Source of the DNA: Myxococcales bacterium
Lineage (GTDB): Bacteria > Myxococcota_A > UBA9160 > SMWR01
Length of the DNA stretch: 19,980 nt
Direction: 5' to 3'
NCBI GenBank assembly: GCA_022572485.1
Contig: JACZVU010000029.1
Location: forward strand, 1-19,980
Part shown: positions 15,726 to 19,980 of the stretch, piece after piece
Numbering within the stretch: position 1 is the stretch's first letter
How the letters are laid out: each line of letters starts with the position of its first letter
Program-made: the position numbers and the translations under genes
The notes under the pieces: model-generated
Seen by the model: the letters and a program-made list of their open reading frames with translations, nothing else
Databases searched by the model: none
What the model was told of the DNA's origin: nothing

Positions 15726-16964
15726 CTACTCATCTTCCGAGAAGAACCAATCCCGCATGCGCTGCCGTACCCGACCAAAAATGGACCCGTCACGGATCCG
15801 GAATCGGGACTGCCCGCGGTTTTGCTCCTGCGACGCGCCGTAGAGCGCGAGTCCCACGCCGGTTGCGTACATGGGGCCGCGCACCACGTCTTGTAGGCCG
15901 CCGATGTTTCTCGGAATCCCGCGTCTCACGGGGGCTTCGAAGATCTCTTCTGCGACTTCCGGCATCCCTTCCAGCGCCGAGCAGCCACCCGTCAGGACCA
16001 CACCCGACGGAATTCGATTCTCGAGTCCCTCTTTGGCGAGTTCCTGGCGCGCCAGGTTGAGGATCTCGTCGACGCGCGGCTCGATGATCTCGCAGAGCAT
16101 TTTTCGAGACATCTGCCGTGGGCGACGCCCTCCGACACTCGGAACGCTGAGGATGTCGTCTCCGGGCAGCAAGCGCGCCGCCGCCACGCCGAACTTCTTC
16201 TTGATCCGCTCCGCTTCGTTAAATGGCGTGCGCAATCCAATCGCGATGTCGTTCGTGATGTGGTATCCGCCAAGGCTCAGCACCGATGTGTGTTTGATGG
16301 ACCCCTCCTCGAAGACCGCGATGTCGGTCGTTCCTCCACCGATGTCGATCAGGCAGACACCGAGTTCGCGCTCGTCACTGGCGAGTGCAGCCTCCGCGGA
16401 TGCCAGGGGTTCGAGCACGATGTCCATCACGTTGAGGCCCGCTCGGTTGGCGCATTTCACGATGTTTTGGGCGCTGGTCACCGCGGCGGTCACGATGTGG
16501 ATATGGGCTTCGAGTCGAACACCGCTCATGCCAAGGGGTTCGCGGATCCCATCTTGTTCATCGATGATGAACTCCTGCGCGATCACGTGGATCACCTCGC
16601 GGTCCATCGGGATCGCGACCGCTTTGGCGGCATCGATGACGCGCCGGATATCTCCTTCGCGAACTTCCCGATCCTTGACGGCGACAACCCCGTGGGAGTT
16701 GAAGCCATCGATATGCCCGCCTGCGATACCGGCGTAGACCGATGTGATCTCGCAATCGGCCATCAGTTCCGCCTCTTCAACGGCCCGCTTGATCGAATTT
16801 ACGGTGGCATCGATGTCTACCACGACTCCCTTGCGCAGGCCGCGCGAGGGGTGCGTTCCGATTCCGATGATGTCCACTCCGTTTTCGGTCCGCTCGGCAA
16901 CGATGACACAAATCTTGGTCGTCCCGATGTCCAGTCCAATGATGAGATTTTCACCGCGGTTCAT
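15726..16964 (-). CDS. ftsA: Cell division protein FtsA
   Basis: The 412-residue actin-like ATPase tethers FtsZ to the inner membrane and recruits later division proteins. Phosphate 1 is GLDIGTTKICVIVAE near residues 9-23. The SHS2-type 1C subdomain follows (IRRVIDAAKAV, EVIHVIAQEFIID). Phosphate 2 is IDIGGGTTDIAVFEEG, and the adenosine motif is LTGGCSALEGM. The extreme C-terminus, FGRVRQRMRDWFF, is the expected amphipathic membrane-targeting helix. ATG 16964 is chosen over 17018 because AGAGGGGGGAAAC directly precedes it and the family starts here. It lies 78 bases behind ftsQ on the same strand. Confidence 0.97.
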   Translation of the reverse strand: MNRGENLIIGLDIGTTKICVIVAERTENGVDIIGIGTHPSRGLRKGVVVDIDATVNSIKRAVEEAELMADCEITSVYAGIAGGHIDGFNSHGVVAVKDREVREGDIRRVIDAAKAVAIPMDREVIHVIAQEFIIDEQDGIREPLGMSGVRLEAHIHIVTAAVTSAQNIVKCANRAGLNVMDIVLEPLASAEAALASDERELGVCLIDIGGGTTDIAVFEEGSIKHTSVLSLGGYHITNDIAIGLRTPFNEAERIKKKFGVAAARLLPGDDILSVPSVGGRRPRQMSRKMLCEIIEPRVDEILNLARQELAKEGLENRIPSGVVLTGGCSALEGMPEVAEEIFEAPVRRGIPRNIGGLQDVVRGPMYATGVGLALYGASQEQNRGQSRFRIRDGSIFGRVRQRMRDWFFSEDE

Positions 16965-17042
16965 GTTTCCCCCCTCTTTTCTGCGAAAGCCCGTTAGCAA
17001 CTTCCGCGCGGCGCGCATTGGCGCGCCGGCTCGGACCGCCCG

Positions 17043-18002
17043 TCAACCGGTTGGTCTCGCTCTGGACGATGTCGCGTATCCACGCGCCGTCGCCGCTTGT
17101 TCTGCCCCTTTTGGGGGCAGTGCACCACGCAGAACCGCTTGGTCTGCGAAGCGAAGATCCAGTGTTTCGGAGCCCTCGACCTCTGCCAGCTCCGTTTTCA
17201 GCAGGCGAGCCAGGCTGGCGAGGCGCGCGTCGAAGTGGTTGTGGCCCAACACGATGCGCGGTTTTAGGCTCGGCAGGCGAAATGCGAAGCCCGTCGGATC
17301 GGCCTCGTCTGAAATGATCAGTTCAGACGGCAAGGGCAGGTCGAATTTGGGGAGGCGATAGGCGAGCTCGATCGCGCGTGCCAGCTGCTCATTCGCGACG
17401 TCGCGCTCGACTGCACCGCTCGGCATCAAGCGCGGAAGCCCCGACGGAGCCCGATTGTCCACAGGCGCGAAGGGCGCCCCCTGCGCATTCACTGCGAAAT
17501 CCTGCGTGGGTTCACCGAGTGCGACCAACGCGCGTGGAATGTGCTCGGTGACGTGAACGAGCAGTCGGCCCGTCGGGAGTCGGACAGCGCTCGCATTGGC
17601 GATCCACGGGTGTTCGATCAGGTTCGCTTCGATCTTGCGTGGATCGACGGACGCCCACTCTGCACCGGGTGGCAGCCCGGTGGATTCCGCGATTTCGGCA
17701 AGACTCAGGCGCTCGGCCCCGCGCACCGAGATCGCTTCGAGGCGCACGGTTTCGCCAGCGATCCAGGAGCGGGCCGTCGTGACGAACAGGCTGCCGAAAA
17801 GTGTGCCGATCATCAGAGATGCGATGACCGCGGCCGGAACCACGGCAGACAACGGAGGGCAGGGTCGCGGTTTGCTTCGCATCCGTTCCAGGTGCCTGCG
17901 GGCGCGCTGTTGACGCCTAGAGTAGTCGCGCTCGTGCTGGGAATTAGCGGAATGGGAGCGTTCGCCTAGCATCTGCCGATCCGATCGATAGCGTTCTTTC
18001 AT
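17043..18002 (-). CDS. ftsQ: Cell division protein FtsQ
   Basis: The 319-residue bitopic membrane protein links the Z-ring to periplasmic division enzymes in the FtsQLB complex. A basic cytoplasmic tail of about 50 residues precedes one transmembrane helix, VVPAAVIASLMIGTLFGS (about 54-71). The POTRA domain follows at about 85-160 (LEAISVRGAERLSLAEIAE, VDPRKIEANLIEHPWI), then the FtsQ beta domain (LPTGRLLVHVTEHIPRAL). The ATG overlaps the murB stop in ATGA, indicating translational coupling. No ddl gene lies between murB and ftsQ, unlike in E. coli and many other dcw clusters. The Pro- and Ala-rich last 25 residues lack conservation I recognise. Confidence 0.93.
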   Translation of the reverse strand: MKERYRSDRQMLGERSHSANSQHERDYSRRQQRARRHLERMRSKPRPCPPLSAVVPAAVIASLMIGTLFGSLFVTTARSWIAGETVRLEAISVRGAERLSLAEIAESTGLPPGAEWASVDPRKIEANLIEHPWIANASAVRLPTGRLLVHVTEHIPRALVALGEPTQDFAVNAQGAPFAPVDNRAPSGLPRLMPSGAVERDVANEQLARAIELAYRLPKFDLPLPSELIISDEADPTGFAFRLPSLKPRIVLGHNHFDARLASLARLLKTELAEVEGSETLDLRFADQAVLRGALPPKGAEQAATARGYATSSRARPTG

Positions 18003-18916
18003 GGCTTGCCTCCGATGATCCGGACCTCGGGAATGAGCCTCCTGCCCGCCGTTTGCCAGACTGCCGCCTGGGCTTCCTGGATCAGAGCCAGAACATCCGC
18101 GGCAGTCGCGCCCCCGCGGTTGGCGATGAAATTTGCGTGAACCGGTGAAATCTCGGCGCCGCCTAGACGGCGCCCTTTCAGGCCGGCCGCTTCGACCAGA
18201 CGACCTGCGAAATCGCCCGGCGGATTCTTGAACACCGAACCGCAGGAGGGAACGTTCAGGGGCTGGGTGTTCTGGCGCGCTTTCAGCAGTCGATCGACCT
18301 CTGCGCGAACCGAGTCCGTATCGGAAAGGGTCACGCTCAAAAGCGCGGACAAGATCACGGAACCCGGTGCGAGTCCGCGCAGGGCGCGGTAGACGAAGCG
18401 CAGCTCGGCGCGCGGGATATGCCTCACCTCTCGCCCCGTCGGACGGATCACTTCGATCTCTTGTACGACGTCTTGGATTTCGCGGCCTGGAATTCCGGCG
18501 TTCATCGTCAGCCAGCCCCCGATGCTTCCCGGTATTCCGCAGCCGAACTCCAGCCCGGCGAGGCCGCGCTCGATGCAGAAGTTTGTGAGCTGGCTATGGG
18601 AAACACCGGCTTCCACCCGCAAACAGCAATCCGGCCGCTCCTCTAGGCGGCGCAGCTTGCTGAGTTGCAGTGCGACGCCTTCGAGGCGACCGTCGAGGGC
18701 GAGTGTGTTGAAGCCTGCTCCGATCACGCAGTGCGGAATCTGGTGCGCTGCACAGATCGCGAGGGTGCGTACGATCTCTTCTCGCGTCGCCGGTGTCACC
18801 AGCGCATCCACCGGGCCGCCGACTCTCAGTGACGTGCAGCGTGCGAGCGAGAAGTCGAAACGCACTCGGTCTCCGAGTGTTGCTTCGAACGCTTCGCGTG
18901 CAACGCGAGAAATCAC
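17999..18916 (-). CDS. murB: UDP-N-acetylenolpyruvoylglucosamine reductase
   Basis: The 305-residue cytosolic FAD enzyme reduces UDP-GlcNAc-enolpyruvate to UDP-MurNAc with NADPH. FAD-binding segments are CTSLRVGGPVDALV (27-40), GAGFNTL and GCGIPGSIGGWLTMNAG. Catalytic residues are the Ser of CGSVFKNP and the C-terminal Glu of IPEVRIIG. HANFIANRGGATAADVLALI is the usual MurB stretch between them. The short, type II-like architecture (about 300 residues) lacks the extra Tyr loop of type I enzymes. Start is GTG (18916) in a GTGA overlap with the murC stop, so translation is coupled. The GAGFN motif replaces the more usual GxGSN. Confidence 0.96.
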   Translation of the reverse strand: MISRVAREAFEATLGDRVRFDFSLARCTSLRVGGPVDALVTPATREEIVRTLAICAAHQIPHCVIGAGFNTLALDGRLEGVALQLSKLRRLEERPDCCLRVEAGVSHSQLTNFCIERGLAGLEFGCGIPGSIGGWLTMNAGIPGREIQDVVQEIEVIRPTGREVRHIPRAELRFVYRALRGLAPGSVILSALLSVTLSDTDSVRAEVDRLLKARQNTQPLNVPSCGSVFKNPPGDFAGRLVEAAGLKGRRLGGAEISPVHANFIANRGGATAADVLALIQEAQAAVWQTAGRRLIPEVRIIGGKP

Positions 18917-19980
18917 GCGTATTCCTCCCGCAGGCCGCTGAGCAGCTGTTCGCTGAGCGTCGAGATGTTTCCCGCTCCAAGCGTGAGGACGAGATCGCCC
19001 GGCTTGAGTTCAGCCAGAAGTCGTTCTACGACAGCGTCGAGGTCGCCGATGAAATGTGCGTTCCGATGCCCGTGGGCGCGGATCGCTTCCACGAGCGGCG
19101 CGGATTCGATTCCGGGAATCTTTTCTTCACCGGCCGCATAGATTTCCGTCATCACCAGGAAATCCGCATCGTTGAATGCGGTAACGAAATCTCCCCAGAG
19201 ATCCTGGGTGCGGCTGTAGCGATGGGGCTGGAATGCGACGATGACCCTTCCGCGATGGAAGGCTCTTGCTGACTCCAGCGTTGCACGAATCTCCGCGGGG
19301 TGGTGGCCGTAATCGTCGAAGACAGAGATGCCTGCGACCTCTCCCTTGAATTCGAAGCGCCTCTCGATACCCAGAAAGGCTTCCATGGCCGTCGCGGCGT
19401 CCGCGAAGGGAACGTCGAGTTCACGGGTCACCGCGATGGTCGCCAGGGCGTTCAACACATTGTGGCGCCCCGGCAGCCGGATGCGGACGTCGCCGAGCTC
19501 GGATCCGCGCTCGCGCACCGCAAAACGCATCCCCGTCCCGTCGACTTCGACTGCGTTCGCGACGAGGTCCGCTTGCGGGGCGAAGCCATAGGTCACCTTG
19601 CGCCGCGTCATTTGCGGAATGATGGCCTGAACGCCGGGATGATCGAAGCACAGGACCGACAGACCCCAGAAGGGAATGCGGTTGGCGAAGGACGCGAAGG
19701 CTTCTTGCAGGGCTTCGTAGGATCCGTAGTGGTCGAGGTGCTCGCGGTCGATGTTGGTCACGACCGCAATGACCGGAGTCAAGCGCAGAAAGGAACCGTC
19801 GCTTTCGTCCGCCTCTGCGACGAGCAAGTCACCGGCTCCCAGTCGGGCCCCGGTCGGATCGGTCCCGGGCGCGAGCACGCGGCCGCCGATGATCGCGGTT
19901 GGGTCCAGGCCCACCGCATCGAGGGTGTGAGCGATGAACGAGGTGGTCGTGGTCTTGCCGTGACTGCCCGCGACCGCGAT
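18913..19980 (-). CDS. murC: UDP-N-acetylmuramate-L-alanine ligase, 5' end outside the window
   Basis: The frame is open from the right edge and lacks its start. It begins inside the ATP-binding P-loop, AVAGSHGKTTTTS, so roughly the first 110 residues are missing. The ligase adds L-Ala to UDP-MurNAc at the cost of ATP. Further Mur-ligase motifs are EADESDGSFL, VVTNIDREHLDHYG, the central DYGHHPAEI, FQPHRYSRT and LTLGAGNIS near the C-terminus. The order of substrate, ATP and C-terminal domains is normal. The TGA stop overlaps murB by 4 bases. The methionine at 19914 (GTG) is internal. Confidence 0.97.
   Translation of the reverse strand: MAVAGSHGKTTTTSFIAHTLDAVGLDPTAIIGGRVLAPGTDPTGARLGAGDLLVAEADESDGSFLRLTPVIAVVTNIDREHLDHYGSYEALQEAFASFANRIPFWGLSVLCFDHPGVQAIIPQMTRRKVTYGFAPQADLVANAVEVDGTGMRFAVRERGSELGDVRIRLPGRHNVLNALATIAVTRELDVPFADAATAMEAFLGIERRFEFKGEVAGISVFDDYGHHPAEIRATLESARAFHRGRVIVAFQPHRYSRTQDLWGDFVTAFNDADFLVMTEIYAAGEEKIPGIESAPLVEAIRAHGHRNAHFIGDLDAVVERLLAELKPGDLVLTLGAGNISTLSEQLLSGLREEYA

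Noticed and set aside
1..19980. CRISPR arrays, tRNA or rRNA genes and insertion sequences
   Set aside because: Reading both strands, I found no regularly spaced repeats, no tRNA-like cloverleaf with a T-loop GTTCGA-type signature in a plausible context, and no transposase motifs.

Overview
The window is high-GC (about 65% in hand-counted genic lines) and reads as bacterial chromosome. Gene content and protein style suggest a deltaproteobacterial-type lineage (Myxococcota, Desulfobacterota or relatives). This placement is inference; there is no rRNA gene or marker tree here to settle it.

Layout, left to right. (1) The 3' end of a DUF255/YyaL thioredoxin-domain gene (+) converges on and overlaps a HAD phosphatase gene (-). 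(2) A primary-type sigma-70 factor (-) follows; its 156-bp gap to the HAD gene holds three consecutive stem-loops. (3) A 588-bp gene-free stretch has an AT-rich island with an operator-like inverted repeat. (4) An SLC13-type permease with two RCK_C domains (-) diverges from an ArgA-like N-acetylglutamate synthase (+) with a shortened kinase domain, followed by a Rieske non-haem iron oxygenase (+). (5) An AT-rich, 5'-truncated remnant of a globin-coupled diguanylate cyclase (-) lies directly behind a biosynthetic operon. (6) That operon (-) encodes a type III polyketide synthase, a SAM methyltransferase and an FAD oxidoreductase with coupled or near-coupled junctions, the gene set expected for a methylated and/or oxidised phenolic lipid or pyrone. 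(7) rnpB, the RNase P RNA (-), lies just upstream of the operon, separated from it by a very strong hairpin. (8) A PIG3-type quinone oxidoreductase and nucleoside diphosphate kinase (+) follow. (9) The right end is a division and cell-wall (dcw) cluster on the minus strand, murC-murB-ftsQ-ftsA-ftsZ, with 4-bp overlaps at murC/murB and murB/ftsQ. A 28-codon membrane-peptide ORF with a good ribosome binding site lies behind ftsZ.

Functionally, the right end makes UDP-MurNAc-pentapeptide precursors (MurB, MurC) and builds the Z-ring (FtsZ, FtsA, FtsQ). The middle is a small secondary-metabolite operon placed between housekeeping genes. No tRNA, rRNA, CRISPR array or intact transposable element was seen. 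The best candidates for something new are the type III PKS operon, the tandem stem-loops behind the sigma factor gene, and the small membrane peptide behind ftsZ. None can be called a new system from sequence alone.
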